Source of the DNA: a virus | Virus record (IMG/VR): IMGVR_UViG_3300036800_000220 | Span: 1-49,964 of that record | Direction: 5' to 3' (one strand) | Length of the DNA stretch: 49,964 bases | Shown here: one piece after another, positions 29,720-38,088 of the stretch | How positions within the stretch are numbered: the first letter of the stretch is position 1 | Layout of the letters: each line of letters opens with the position of its first letter | Position numbers and translations under genes: made by a program | The notes under the pieces: model-generated | Told to the model about the DNA's origin: nothing | Database searches by the model: none | The model's input: only the letters and a program-made list of their open reading frames with translations

Positions 29720-30530
29720 TGATCAGCTCTCGCGCGGCCGTCGAGCCCGCGGCTGCGAGCCCATAGCTCAGCCGGGCTTCCTGGATATCGAAGCCGGCGA
29801 ACAGCTCGCGGATCTCCGCCGCGTCGTTGATCGAGACGATGAAGCGGCCGCGGATCCGAGCGAGAGCATCGCGGAGATCCTGGAATTGGGGGCGATCGAA
29901 GAGACCGGGCCCATAATACGCCTCCGAGCCGAAATACGGGGGGTCGCAATAGAAAAGCGCGGTCGGCGCGTCGTAGCGGCGGATGAACTCGGCGAAGGGA
30001 AGCTGCTCGATCGTCACGCGCGCCAGTCGCGCGTGCACCGCCTCGAGCCGCGCCAGCAGCGCCCCGCGGTCGAAGGACCGCCCGTGGCCACCAGCCTTCG
30101 CCATGGCGAAGTTGCGCCCAATAGCCTTGCCGCCGAAGGCGCTCTTCTGCAGGCAGACGAACCTTGCAGCCCGTTCTATGTCCGTGAGGTGTGCCGGATC
30201 CAGCGCCGCCAGGCGCTCCCACTGGGCTCGGCCGTGGTGCGCGAACCGCAGCTCCGCGGCCAAGGCGTCCGGATGACGCTGCGCGATCCGCCAGAGGTTA
30301 GCGACCTCGCCGGCGAGGTCGTTGATGGCCTCGACCCGCGCAGGCCGGGGCCGGCGAAGGAAGACGCCGCCGGCACCCACAAACGGCTCCGCGTAGAGCT
30401 CGTGCGGCGTCGCCTCGATCAGGTCGACCAGACGTCGCGCCAGGTGCTTCTTGCCCCCGACGTAGGGAATGATTGGCCGCACGGCGGCGCTCCCCGCGGC
30501 GGCGGCCGCGAGGTCAGGTCTCGACACCAT
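29706..30530 (-). CDS. DNA adenine methylase, D12 (Dam) class
   Basis: A 274-residue N6-adenine methyltransferase. The SAM-binding start is IIPYVGGKKHLARRL at 20-34 with AEPFVGAGGVFL at 47-58, and the catalytic motif is DPPY at 197-200 (FYCDPPYFG). The D12-class order and length match Dam-like enzymes. No restriction partner is adjacent, so it is an orphan methylase that may mask phage sites from host enzymes or tune gene control. Start set at the ATG at 30530; upstream in-frame sequence is low complexity. Confidence 0.9.
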   Translation of the reverse strand: MVSRPDLAAAAAGSAAVRPIIPYVGGKKHLARRLVDLIEATPHELYAEPFVGAGGVFLRRPRPARVEAINDLAGEVANLWRIAQRHPDALAAELRFAHHGRAQWERLAALDPAHLTDIERAARFVCLQKSAFGGKAIGRNFAMAKAGGHGRSFDRGALLARLEAVHARLARVTIEQLPFAEFIRRYDAPTALFYCDPPYFGSEAYYGPGLFDRPQFQDLRDALARIRGRFIVSINDAAEIRELFAGFDIQEARLSYGLAAAGSTAARELIITGP

Positions 30531-30694
30531 CGGATGGATAGCCCGATAAGGCCCCGCCCCTGCAGGGGTGACGGGACTGGCGCACGGCCGCGGCCATGCA
30601 TCGGTGCGAGGTCTGATCTCGCGGTTCGAGGCGTTGACGCGCCTCGGGCCCCCGTCCCTTAGCACTAGACGGAGGCGAATACGATCAGTCGCCG

Positions 30695-31786
30695 CTAGAG
30701 AGGCCGCCCATCAGCATACGTACCGACTGGCAGGTAAGGAGCCGGAGCGAGCGAGGGCAGCATCTCAGTCGGCTGTCCGCGTCGCGGATCGAGGCCAACA
30801 CCGACGCTGTCGGGGAAGGCTCGCACCGAGCGAGGCGTGAGGTTCCACGGAAAGACGGCGCCGTCGTCCTGCGCCACGTCGAGTTCGTTAGGGGCGAATG
30901 GGGGGTCCAAGCGCTCGATGTGGAACGCCAGGCCGGTCGCCGATGCGAGGTGTCCGATCATCCAGGCAAGGGTGCCGTCCGACAGACCCCGATTCGGCAG
31001 GCCTCCGCCCACGTCGGAGTGACAACCCGGGAAAACCGTCTGCACGACGCCCTCCCGAGCGGCCCAGAATGTCGGGGCGAACAGGTCGCGCGTCTCGTCG
31101 GCCGCCAGGGCGTGGAAGCCGGACGCGACGGCCGGGCTAAGACTGGTGTCGCAGAGCGAGAAGTCGAAAGTCGCACGACCTGGCGTCACCGACGGGATCC
31201 CGAGCGAGCTCACGGTATCGAAGACGCCTACGGCGCCCACGGTGACCGGCCGCAGGAAGTCCTCTGGGCCCAGCGCCGGCGGCCGCGCGCCGATGGTCCC
31301 GCCGATCAGCTCGAGCCGCGCCTGGTCGGCCAGGTCGCTGCGATCGCCGCGATAGAGGTACCAGGCGCTCACCGCCCGCAGGTACGCCGCCATCTTGTCG
31401 CCCGGATCATAGGTCGGCGCGAGTAGCCCCCGGGCCGCGACCAGGCCGACCAGGGCGCGCGCGGCTGTGGCGCCGCGACTGAACCCAGTGATGACCACCT
31501 GGTCGCCAGGGGCATGGACGCGCGACAGGTAGGTGTAGCCCCGCGCGATCGGCTCGGCGATGCCAGCGCCGAAGGCGTTGCCAAGGAGCTTGAGGACGGG
31601 ATCCGCCTGGGTGCCCACGCCGGCGAGGTACTTCCCGGTCTGGCCGCCGGCGGTCATCTCGAACGATCCATTGCCGGCGGCCGCGGCCTCACCGCCCAGG
31701 GCGTCGAATATCCTGGCGATGTTGGTCGGATGCGCCTGCAGCTTGGTCTGGCCCGTGCCATCCAGGCAGACGACGTGGATCGTCAT
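30695..31786 (-). CDS. DUF2235 alpha/beta hydrolase (Tle1-like)
   Basis: A 363-residue hydrolase of the DUF2235 family, which includes the type VI secretion phospholipase effectors called Tle1. It opens HVVCLDGTGQTK with a following PTNIARIF, as in the family. The nucleophile elbow is VITGFSRGATAARAL with Ser103, a probable acid lies in VGVFDTVSSLG, and the catalytic His is in FPGCHSDVGGG. All catalytic parts are present. No signal peptide is visible. It lies 19 bp beyond a strong terminator after the lysis genes, with AGGAGC before the ATG. A lysis accessory acting on membrane lipids is one reading; a moron effector is another. Confidence 0.85.
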   Translation of the reverse strand: MTIHVVCLDGTGQTKLQAHPTNIARIFDALGGEAAAAGNGSFEMTAGGQTGKYLAGVGTQADPVLKLLGNAFGAGIAEPIARGYTYLSRVHAPGDQVVITGFSRGATAARALVGLVAARGLLAPTYDPGDKMAAYLRAVSAWYLYRGDRSDLADQARLELIGGTIGARPPALGPEDFLRPVTVGAVGVFDTVSSLGIPSVTPGRATFDFSLCDTSLSPAVASGFHALAADETRDLFAPTFWAAREGVVQTVFPGCHSDVGGGLPNRGLSDGTLAWMIGHLASATGLAFHIERLDPPFAPNELDVAQDDGAVFPWNLTPRSVRAFPDSVGVGLDPRRGQPTEMLPSLAPAPYLPVGTYADGRPL

Positions 31787-31804
31787 GGAGCGCTCCTGAA
31801 ATGC

Positions 31805-31835
31805 GAAAAGGCCCCCGGCGGTGAGCCGAGGGCCT
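31805..31835 (-). terminator. Intrinsic terminator after the lysis cassette
   Basis: On the minus strand AGGCCC-U-CGGC pairs with GCCG-G-GGGCCU around a 5-base loop (UCACC), giving an 11-pair stem with one G-U pair, immediately followed by UUU. This is a textbook Rho-independent terminator for the late transcript and stands between the lysis genes and the DUF2235 gene. Confidence 0.8.
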
Positions 31836-31860
31836 GACTTCGGTCGACGGTTGGCTCGAA

Positions 31861-32160
31861 TCAGGTGGCTGCGCCGCCCGGCGCCGGTGCGGCGGCCGCC
31901 GGGGCCGGGATCTTCAGGTAGGCGCCATACTTCTGGATGATCGCTTGGCCGATCGCTTGGGCGTAGGGGGCCAGCTCCGGGCCGTCAGGCAAGAAGATGA
32001 GGCCGGCGTTGAACGCATTGTTGGCCAACAGCTCAACCTTCGCCTCCATGGCGGTGATGGCCGCGTCGTAGTCCTCGATGGCGGCCGGGCCGCCCGGCTG
32101 GGCTGCGACGGTCTTGTTCACATTTTGAAAGAAGGCGCGCAGCTTGTCGAAGAAGGTCAT
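31861..32160 (-). CDS. Small hypothetical protein in lysis region
   Basis: A 99-residue protein starting MTFFDKLRAFFQNVNKTVAA, then helical acidic segments (DYDAAITAMEAKVELLANNA) and an Ala/Pro-rich end. No signal sequence or membrane span is clear. It is the last gene before the terminator. No family recognised. Confidence 0.55.
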   Translation of the reverse strand: MTFFDKLRAFFQNVNKTVAAQPGGPAAIEDYDAAITAMEAKVELLANNAFNAGLIFLPDGPELAPYAQAIGQAIIQKYGAYLKIPAPAAAAPAPGGAAT

Positions 32161-32210
32161 CGGGTAGTCTCCTGGGGTTGCCGGTTCAGGTTGAGGAATG
32201 GCCGGCCGCG

Positions 32211-32369
32211 CTATGCGTCCGGCTTGGTAGGAGGGCCGCGCATCCAGCCCAGAAGGCCGGTGGCCACGGCCAGGCACAGAGTGCCGTCGTGGCGAACGGC
32301 GAGGTCGGCGATAGCGAGAGCGACAAGTCCGACGACGGCGATCGGCGTGGCGAGCTGAGCGGAGTTCAT
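32211..32369 (-). CDS. Small membrane protein, candidate holin
   Basis: A 52-residue protein from the ATG at 32369, overlapping the endolysin stop (ATGA). Two hydrophobic stretches (about 7-26, ATPIAVVGLVALAIADLAV, and about 31-42, LCLAVATGLLGW) and a short polar tail. Size, coupling to the endolysin and membrane segments fit a small holin or lysis membrane protein; no family is certain. Confidence 0.5.
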   Translation of the reverse strand: MNSAQLATPIAVVGLVALAIADLAVRHDGTLCLAVATGLLGWMRGPPTKPDA

Positions 32370-32809
32370 GGGTACTGGGCCCAGGGCAGCTGGAAGTGCC
32401 CCCAGTCGTGATAGGTGCTGACGACGCCGGGCTCCCAGGCGCCCACCGTCGCGCCGCCCCATTCGATCGGGATCCCGAGCGCATCGGCGGCGTGCTGGAT
32501 CTGCCGGGCGACTTCGCCGAAGGCGCCGCCGCTGGTGTCGGCGACCGTCCAGTCGAGCGCGCCGTGGCCGCCCAGGACGCACACGTCCACCGCGCACGAC
32601 AGCTCATGCTGGCCAGGCTGCGGAAGATGGCGGGAATGCATCGTCTGCGAGTGGCCGCTGGCCACTGCCTGCGCTTCCGCCGCCTCGGTGCGGATCCCGT
32701 AGACGACCACGAAAGCCTTGGGCGCCTGGGCCGCCACGCGGATGACTTTGGCCAGGTCCGGATGCACCTGCGCCAGGTGGCCGTGCGGATCCACCTCCTG
32801 CTTGGTCAT
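32366..32809 (-). CDS. Endolysin, peptidase M15 (L-Ala-D-Glu type)
   Basis: A 147-residue cell-wall peptidase. Family features: VVYGIRTEAAEAQAVASG at 35-52, SRH at 59-61, then HELSCAVDV with probable zinc ligands His68 and Asp75, and YHDWGHFQL with probable ligand His138. This matches the phage T5/A118-type M15 endopeptidases that cut between L-Ala and D-Glu of the stem peptide. It lacks a signal peptide, so release depends on a holin. ATG at 32809 directly follows the upstream membrane protein gene. Confidence 0.88.
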   Translation of the reverse strand: MTKQEVDPHGHLAQVHPDLAKVIRVAAQAPKAFVVVYGIRTEAAEAQAVASGHSQTMHSRHLPQPGQHELSCAVDVCVLGGHGALDWTVADTSGGAFGEVARQIQHAADALGIPIEWGGATVGAWEPGVVSTYHDWGHFQLPWAQYP

Positions 32810-32810
32810 G

Positions 32811-33107
32811 TCAGGTCTCCTGCTCGTCGGTGGTCTCGGGCGCCGGCCGGCGGCGCGAGCGGCCGGCGCCAGCCCCGACGGCCGCATCGTGGGCGTTCAG
32901 GCGGGTGATCAGGTTGCGGATCTCCGCGCCCAGGGCGGCCATGTCCTGCTGAAGCCTCGCGATCGGCTTGGCCTGCTCCTCGAGCGCCTTGAGCCGCGCG
33001 GTGACGGACCCGGCCCAGAAGGCGGTCCCGCAGAGCTGCACGGTCGCGACCACCAGCGCGCCGCCGGCGGCGGCCCATGCGCCGACGACCTGCCAATCCT
33101 GAGACAT
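32811..33107 (-). CDS. Membrane protein with coiled coil, holin/spanin-like
   Basis: A 98-residue protein with an N-terminal membrane span (about 8-32, GAWAAAGGALVVATVQLCGT) followed by a coiled coil (SVTARLKALEEQAKPIARLQ) and an Arg/Pro-rich end. The layout resembles DUF2730-type or inner-spanin-like proteins in lysis cassettes. It is two bases upstream of the endolysin start. Exact lysis role unknown. Confidence 0.55.
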   Translation of the reverse strand: MSQDWQVVGAWAAAGGALVVATVQLCGTAFWAGSVTARLKALEEQAKPIARLQQDMAALGAEIRNLITRLNAHDAAVGAGAGRSRRRPAPETTDEQET

Positions 33108-33202
33108 GCGGATCCTCTCGACCGGACAGCGGTCGGTTCGCGTCTAGTTGCGCCGGGGAAAATCCTGATCCAGCATGAGCTTGCTTGCTGGAGGGACTAC
33201 CA

Positions 33203-33718
33203 ATGATCAGAACCATCGCGGCCATCGCCGCGCTTACGCTCGCCGCCGCATCGGCTGGGGCGGCGACCTATTACGAGACCGCGTCGACAATCGACGCGTC
33301 GAGCCTGACGATCTTCGATCAGCCGGGATTTATCGCAACGATCGACGGGACGATCGACTTGCCGACGCCCGTGACCCTGAATCCACGCGACATTCTGTAC
33401 GTCACGACGGACATCTCGCCGCCGCTAGCGTTGGATTCGCTGTTCTATCCAGGAGACATCGTGCCTGGCGTCGGCGAGGCGGAGGCATTCCCAGTGGCCT
33501 CGGCCACAGGGGCGATCGGGATCATCGCAGATAGCGGCGGGTCGCATTACCTTGGCGGACTGGACCTCGAGGTCGTCGATATAAGCGCCGAGTCCTACAC
33601 GCTTTCCGCCGTCAACTTCGCTCTCGACGCCGTCCCAGAGCCTGCTCCCTGGGCGCTGACGCTCGTCGGCATCGGCGCGATGGGCGCGGCTCTGCGCTTT
33701 CGCCGGGCGCTCGCCTAA
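33203..33718 (+). CDS. Secreted PEP-CTERM protein (phage moron)
   Basis: A 171-residue protein on the opposite strand to all neighbours, with its own ribosome site (GGAGGG before the ATG). It has a Sec signal peptide (MIRTIAAIAALTLAAASAGA), a beta-rich acidic domain (about 25-140), and a C-terminal sorting signal: PEPAPWALTLVGIGAMGAAL ending in RFRR. This is the PEP-CTERM pattern (PEP motif, membrane helix, basic end) cut by host exosortase. No exosortase gene is in the phage, so it would use the host's. Its end overlaps the tail-region gene at 33715 tail to tail. Most likely a cargo gene expressed from the prophage. Confidence 0.8.
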   Translation: MIRTIAAIAALTLAAASAGAATYYETASTIDASSLTIFDQPGFIATIDGTIDLPTPVTLNPRDILYVTTDISPPLALDSLFYPGDIVPGVGEAEAFPVASATGAIGIIADSGGSHYLGGLDLEVVDISAESYTLSAVNFALDAVPEPAPWALTLVGIGAMGAALRFRRALA

Positions 33719-34515
33719 GGCGCGCACGGTCCCGGCATCACACCGATCATCTGCATCGTGCAGAGTTGGGCGGCTGTCGGGCCCCCGCCGCCACCGCTCG
33801 CGTAACCGAAGCTGTCCACGTTTCCGGCCCAGCTGCGGGATATACTCAGGCTCGGTGAATAGGTTTCCGCAGCGGACATCGGCGCCCATGCCAAATGGAT
33901 GCCGTTCGAATTGCCGCCGTGCTCATAGTTGGTGTTGACGGCGGTGAAGCCCGCTGGGTCAGTCACCGTCGTGGAGCTGACGGAGTTGACCTCGAGCACA
34001 CCAAACGCGATTTCGTTCGTATACGCGGGGGCGGGCGTGGGGCCGATCGCCAGCGGCCCTGCGCCTGTTCCATTCCACCCTGTCGTACTGTTTGCGTCCA
34101 GGCTCAGGGTCAACGGATATCCCGTGACGCAGGCCGCTATCGCCGACTGTGCGACTGCATTGCTCAGATAGGTCACGACGATGCTGGATCCGCTGGCGAG
34201 GCCGTTGGCGAACGGCAGATAGAAACCGCGGGATGTCGACGCGCCGCCCCACCCGGCGTTGACCGCATTCATTGCCGTGCCGCCGGCCGTGACCCCGCTC
34301 GCCTTGAGTCCGGACCCGGAGTTCTCGTAGGTGAAGACGTAGACGAGGCTCGGAACCCCGGCCGAGCCGCAGCTGGCCGTCGTCGTGAAGCTGAGCGTCG
34401 TGGATCCCGCCGCCGCAGATGTGCTTCCGAGGGCGGCGACGCTCAGGGCGGCAAGCGCGGGTTTCGCGAGAAGGCAGGCAGCCAGGACCGTCGGAATAAG
34501 CCGCCTCAGTTGCAT
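33715..34515 (-). CDS. Exported protein at end of tail-fibre region
   Basis: A 266-residue protein with a clear N-terminal signal peptide (MQLRRLIPTVLAACLLAKPA, cleavage near ALA-A). The mature part is Ser/Thr/Gly-rich and beta-strand-like, with a few Cys, resembling phage or surface beta-sandwich proteins. It overlaps the preceding gene by 10 bp, in the late tail operon. A signal peptide on a tail-region protein is unusual. No family recognised. Confidence 0.65.
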   Translation of the reverse strand: MQLRRLIPTVLAACLLAKPALAALSVAALGSTSAAAGSTTLSFTTTASCGSAGVPSLVYVFTYENSGSGLKASGVTAGGTAMNAVNAGWGGASTSRGFYLPFANGLASGSSIVVTYLSNAVAQSAIAACVTGYPLTLSLDANSTTGWNGTGAGPLAIGPTPAPAYTNEIAFGVLEVNSVSSTTVTDPAGFTAVNTNYEHGGNSNGIHLAWAPMSAAETYSPSLSISRSWAGNVDSFGYASGGGGGPTAAQLCTMQMIGVMPGPCAP

Positions 34516-36287
34516 CCGACATGTCCCTGAAGGGTTTGGTAGTAGATCTGGCTGCCTGTCTCCAGGCTGAACACCGAGGAGGAGGAGCCCGAGGGCGTCA
34601 GTGTCCCGTAGATCGGGGACGGCGTCGTCTTGCCACCAGTGAGAGTAAGGCTTTGTGTGCCTGTAATGGTATAGGTGCCGACCCCGTGCGGCGTCCCCGA
34701 CACGAACCCCGTGATCTGAGTTCCAGAGTTTACCCCGCCGTTCGTAGCGAGCAGCTCGTTCTGCCCCTGATTATCGACGAGCCAGCCGACATATGATCCA
34801 GCAGCCATGCTGGTGATGGTAAGTTGGCCGCCACTCAGCGTTCCGACGATGCTACTGGCCGTACCGCCTGCATTGGCGACACAGCGGCCCAGGCCGGGCG
34901 TGCTGCCGATGTACGTAGTATCGATCCACACTTTTGAGACGTTGATATTTCCATACTGGATATAGGCAAACTCTATACCCGCGCTCATCGTACCGGAGCC
35001 GGCCGCAATCGACCCGTACGATGTTACCGACCTATTTGGAATGATCAGAGAGTTGGTGATATTGACGTTGGCCGCGGTCAGCGCGGCATTATTGCCGTTG
35101 TTCAGGTAAACCGCCGCTGTTAGCCCTGGCGGCGTCGTGTTAGGCGTGAAGACGACCACGTGGTCGTAATTGATCGTCGCCGCTCCGACCTCCAGCAATT
35201 CCCCGTGCTCGCCGCTGCCGCTCCCGCCGCCGCCCATAATCATGCCTTCATTGTAGACATAATCGACGTCTACCTGTGAAGGAAACCCCGCTGCGAGCGG
35301 TCTCTGATCGGCATTGATAAGCGCCAGGTTACTGTACTTGAGAGTGCCGACGTTACCAGCCACAATCTGCGCGTTTTGTAGGTATGTGTAGTGGTCCGAG
35401 AAAGTGCCTGTGCCGTTCGCGGCTATCCCGTCCACTTCTCCGTTGGAGACCACGACGTTCGCCGCAATGCCACTGGTGATGTATACGAAAGTACCTGCGG
35501 ACGTATCGCAATTAGACACCGCCTGCGGCCCATATCCCGTCTTGAACTCGTCAACCGTGATAAGTGCCCCGACCTGGTAAGTGCCGGCTACGTCAACATG
35601 CACGCAGTCACTCAGGCTCGGCGAAATGTAGTTAAAGCCGCCGAGATAGAACCCGGCGCCGTTTGTTTGCACGCAGTAGATTCTCTTATAAGAGGCAGTG
35701 CTTGGCTGATACGAGCAACCAAGCGGCAGTATTCCATAGGCTCCATGCCCAGCAGTGGGAGAACCCGACGTATCCGTCGCCGCATGCAGAGGGTCGACAA
35801 GCGAACTCGTCGTTATTGCAGAACCAGAAGCCGCATTGACCGATGCTGACAGGGTCCAGTTTAGACCACTGCCGCTGATTACTTCAGCACCAGTGTCCAC
35901 GCCGTTGGCATATATTTCCTGACCCAGAAGAATTCCTGGCCCGACAGGTGTTCCCGCGAGCGCGAGCGCACCGTTTACGATCGCACCGACGCCAACATTC
36001 ACGTGGAGTTGGGTCGTGTAGCCTGCCGAGATATCGATGCCCGGAAGAGGTCCGGTGTAGCCGGGGCCGGCGTTCAGCCACGGGTGCGGGTTGTTGCCGA
36101 GCCAGACCTGGCCGCTGCCGTACTGCCCGGCCTCTGTTCCGGTGGCGTAGGAATAGAAGTTGGACCGGATGAACGAATAGTTCCCAATCGGGATAGTGGT
36201 CTGCGCGATCCCGTGGATCGCGCCGGCCGCGCAGCCGGCCAACCCCAAGGCGGCTGCAGCGAGGCTCCCCGCGAGAAGGCGCCGCAT
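34506..36287 (-). CDS. Putative exported beta-helix protein with lipobox
   Basis: A 593-residue protein beginning MRRLLAGSLAAAALGLAGC, a lipoprotein signal with lipobox LAGC. The rest is rich in Gly, Asn, Thr and Val with short repeated strands (NITNSLIIPNRSVTSYG, GNINVSKVWIDTTYIGS), like right-handed beta-helix spike proteins. The segment 34.5 to 36.2 kb is visibly richer in A and T than its surroundings, which suggests recent acquisition. The ATG at 36287 overlaps the previous stop (TGATG). It could be a spike-type depolymerase, or a lipoprotein displayed on the host. Confidence 0.6.
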   Translation of the reverse strand: MRRLLAGSLAAAALGLAGCAAGAIHGIAQTTIPIGNYSFIRSNFYSYATGTEAGQYGSGQVWLGNNPHPWLNAGPGYTGPLPGIDISAGYTTQLHVNVGVGAIVNGALALAGTPVGPGILLGQEIYANGVDTGAEVISGSGLNWTLSASVNAASGSAITTSSLVDPLHAATDTSGSPTAGHGAYGILPLGCSYQPSTASYKRIYCVQTNGAGFYLGGFNYISPSLSDCVHVDVAGTYQVGALITVDEFKTGYGPQAVSNCDTSAGTFVYITSGIAANVVVSNGEVDGIAANGTGTFSDHYTYLQNAQIVAGNVGTLKYSNLALINADQRPLAAGFPSQVDVDYVYNEGMIMGGGGSGSGEHGELLEVGAATINYDHVVVFTPNTTPPGLTAAVYLNNGNNAALTAANVNITNSLIIPNRSVTSYGSIAAGSGTMSAGIEFAYIQYGNINVSKVWIDTTYIGSTPGLGRCVANAGGTASSIVGTLSGGQLTITSMAAGSYVGWLVDNQGQNELLATNGGVNSGTQITGFVSGTPHGVGTYTITGTQSLTLTGGKTTPSPIYGTLTPSGSSSSVFSLETGSQIYYQTLQGHVGCN

Positions 36288-37651
36288 CAGCCGACGAAGC
36301 CCTGCGCGTCGCAGACGACGGACGTGGTCGCAGCGCTCGGCGTGAACGTCAGGGCGGTCGTTGCGGGGATTTGCAGGGGGAGCTTGGTGTGAAGGTCACC
36401 CCGGCCCCCATAGCCGGCGTCGAGCAGGATGATCACCGAAGACGAGGCGTCATTGAGGGTGAGCGTTATCGGCGTCGCGCCGGCGTCGGTCCGCCAGCAC
36501 TCGATGTCGGTGACGAAGATCTGCCCGGACCCGGGCGCGGTGATAAGCGACGTGGCCGTCGCGGCCGTCGTGGTCGCCGTGCCCGATACCCGCAGTTGCC
36601 GCGGGGCGTACGGGACCATGATCTGCTTGCCATTGAGATCGCACCAGGCGCCCACGAAGGTGTTGGTGGTCTGGGCCGAGGGTTCGCTCGATGACGGCAG
36701 GCAACCAAAGTAGAGCGCCGTCGTAGGCGTCGTCCCGCCAGGTGTGCCGACACCGGACATGATCGCGTTCATCGCGGGTCCGCCGCTCTGCAGGCTCAGG
36801 TCCGTCACGGCGAGCGAGTTGCCGAGAGCCTGAGACCCCAGGTTCAGGGCCGCCTTGATCGCGCCGAGTAGCCCGTTGGTCGTGTTCGCGCCGGGGGTGG
36901 GGCCAGTCCCGAGATCGAAGATCGCGCCCGCTCCGAAGGCGTTCGCGGCTGCGGATACAGGCACTGAGAGACCGCCGGGGACGCCCTGAACATCGACCGC
37001 ATCTGCGGAAGACGAGCCTGGCGCCGCCTGGACTGCCGCCTGATTCGCCGCGGTGGCTCCGCCGCCGGCGCCCTCCGCCACGACGTTGACCCTGATGGCA
37101 TGGTTCGTCGTGTCGGTGGCGTCGTTGCCCGCCGAGTCCTGCTGCTTCGTCGCCTGGACCGCCGGCAGGTTGGAGACGGTGACGGCGCCGCCGGCCTGCG
37201 CCGGATTTCCGAGCGCGCTGATAATCGAGGTGAGCTTGGTGACGACGGTGTTCAGCGCGGCTACGCTCGCCGCCAGGTTGCCGCCGGTCTCCTGCGCCGC
37301 ATTGGCGGGAAGCGGCAGCGTGGCGACCGCGACATCCTGCGTGGCCGGGAAATTCCCGATATTCACCGTGCCGCCGGTGATGGCGAAGCCGGCGTTGACG
37401 ATGTCGACATAGAGCGCGCAGTTGGCGTCCAGGCTGAAGGCCGCCGGCGCGGTCCCGGTCCAGCCGAACGCCAGGTGCGCCGGCATTTCCACGCCGGCGA
37501 CGCCGACCGTCGCGACCGTCTGGGTCGCGCCACCCGCGTCCCTGCCCGAGAGGCCGAGGAAAGACGGTGGCGTCGGACAGGCGGCGTGGGCGGCCGAGGC
37601 GAGCGCGCACGCGCCCACCGCGGCGGCGAGGGCCGCGCGCAGAAACTTCAT
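36287..37651 (-). CDS. Exported tail-region protein
   Basis: A 454-residue protein with a Sec signal peptide (MKFLRAALAAAVGACALASA, cleavage near AHA-A). Segments such as VNIGNFPATQDVAVATLPLP, VTVSNLPAVQATKQQDSAGN and VDVQGVPGGLSVPVS are repeated short motifs seen in phage structural proteins. The C-terminal 100 residues (YAPRQLRVSGTATTTAATA, then LLDAGYGGRGDLHTKLPLQI) look like a beta-sandwich. First of three consecutive exported-type genes. Confidence 0.6.
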   Translation of the reverse strand: MKFLRAALAAAVGACALASAAHAACPTPPSFLGLSGRDAGGATQTVATVGVAGVEMPAHLAFGWTGTAPAAFSLDANCALYVDIVNAGFAITGGTVNIGNFPATQDVAVATLPLPANAAQETGGNLAASVAALNTVVTKLTSIISALGNPAQAGGAVTVSNLPAVQATKQQDSAGNDATDTTNHAIRVNVVAEGAGGGATAANQAAVQAAPGSSSADAVDVQGVPGGLSVPVSAAANAFGAGAIFDLGTGPTPGANTTNGLLGAIKAALNLGSQALGNSLAVTDLSLQSGGPAMNAIMSGVGTPGGTTPTTALYFGCLPSSSEPSAQTTNTFVGAWCDLNGKQIMVPYAPRQLRVSGTATTTAATATSLITAPGSGQIFVTDIECWRTDAGATPITLTLNDASSSVIILLDAGYGGRGDLHTKLPLQIPATTALTFTPSAATTSVVCDAQGFVG

Positions 37652-37668
37652 ATGGGAATCCTCGAAGG

Positions 37669-38088
37669 TTAGAGGACGGTCGCCGCCACGGCGAGCTGGC
37701 CGCTCGGGAAGAAGAAGCCGGGGTCGCCTCCGGCTGCGCCGCCGCTGACGCTGAGCGCCATCAGCTGGAACGCCTCGCCATCGAAGACCAGCATGGCCAT
37801 CAGGCCTGCGCCAAGCGCCCCAGCGGGGAGCACCTGGCCGCCGTAGACGATCGCGAACGGTCCCAGCTCGAGGCTGTTTCCGATCTCGATGGTGATCGTG
37901 GAAGCGCCGGTGTTGACGGCCGCGACCTTGACCATGAGCGTGGTTCCCTCGGGAACGTCCGTCCAGATCGCTGCGACCGTGACCGCGAGGGCGTTCGCCT
38001 CGCCGGTATCGGTACAGTACCAGGCGGCGGGCGCGCCGGGCGCGCCCTGCAGGCTGACGATCACCACCACATCCGGCGAAGCGGTCAT
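37669..38088 (-). CDS. Hypothetical tail-region protein
   Basis: A 139-residue beta-rich protein from the ATG at 38088 (GGGAG upstream, ATGA overlap with the preceding gene). It has TASPDVVVIVSLQGAPGAPA, then EGTTLMVKVAAVNTGASTIT and LVFDGEAFQLMALSV. The last resembles the C-terminal strand of tail-fibre knob proteins. Probably a virion accessory of the fibre module. Confidence 0.55.
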   Translation of the reverse strand: MTASPDVVVIVSLQGAPGAPAAWYCTDTGEANALAVTVAAIWTDVPEGTTLMVKVAAVNTGASTITIEIGNSLELGPFAIVYGGQVLPAGALGAGLMAMLVFDGEAFQLMALSVSGGAAGGDPGFFFPSGQLAVAATVL

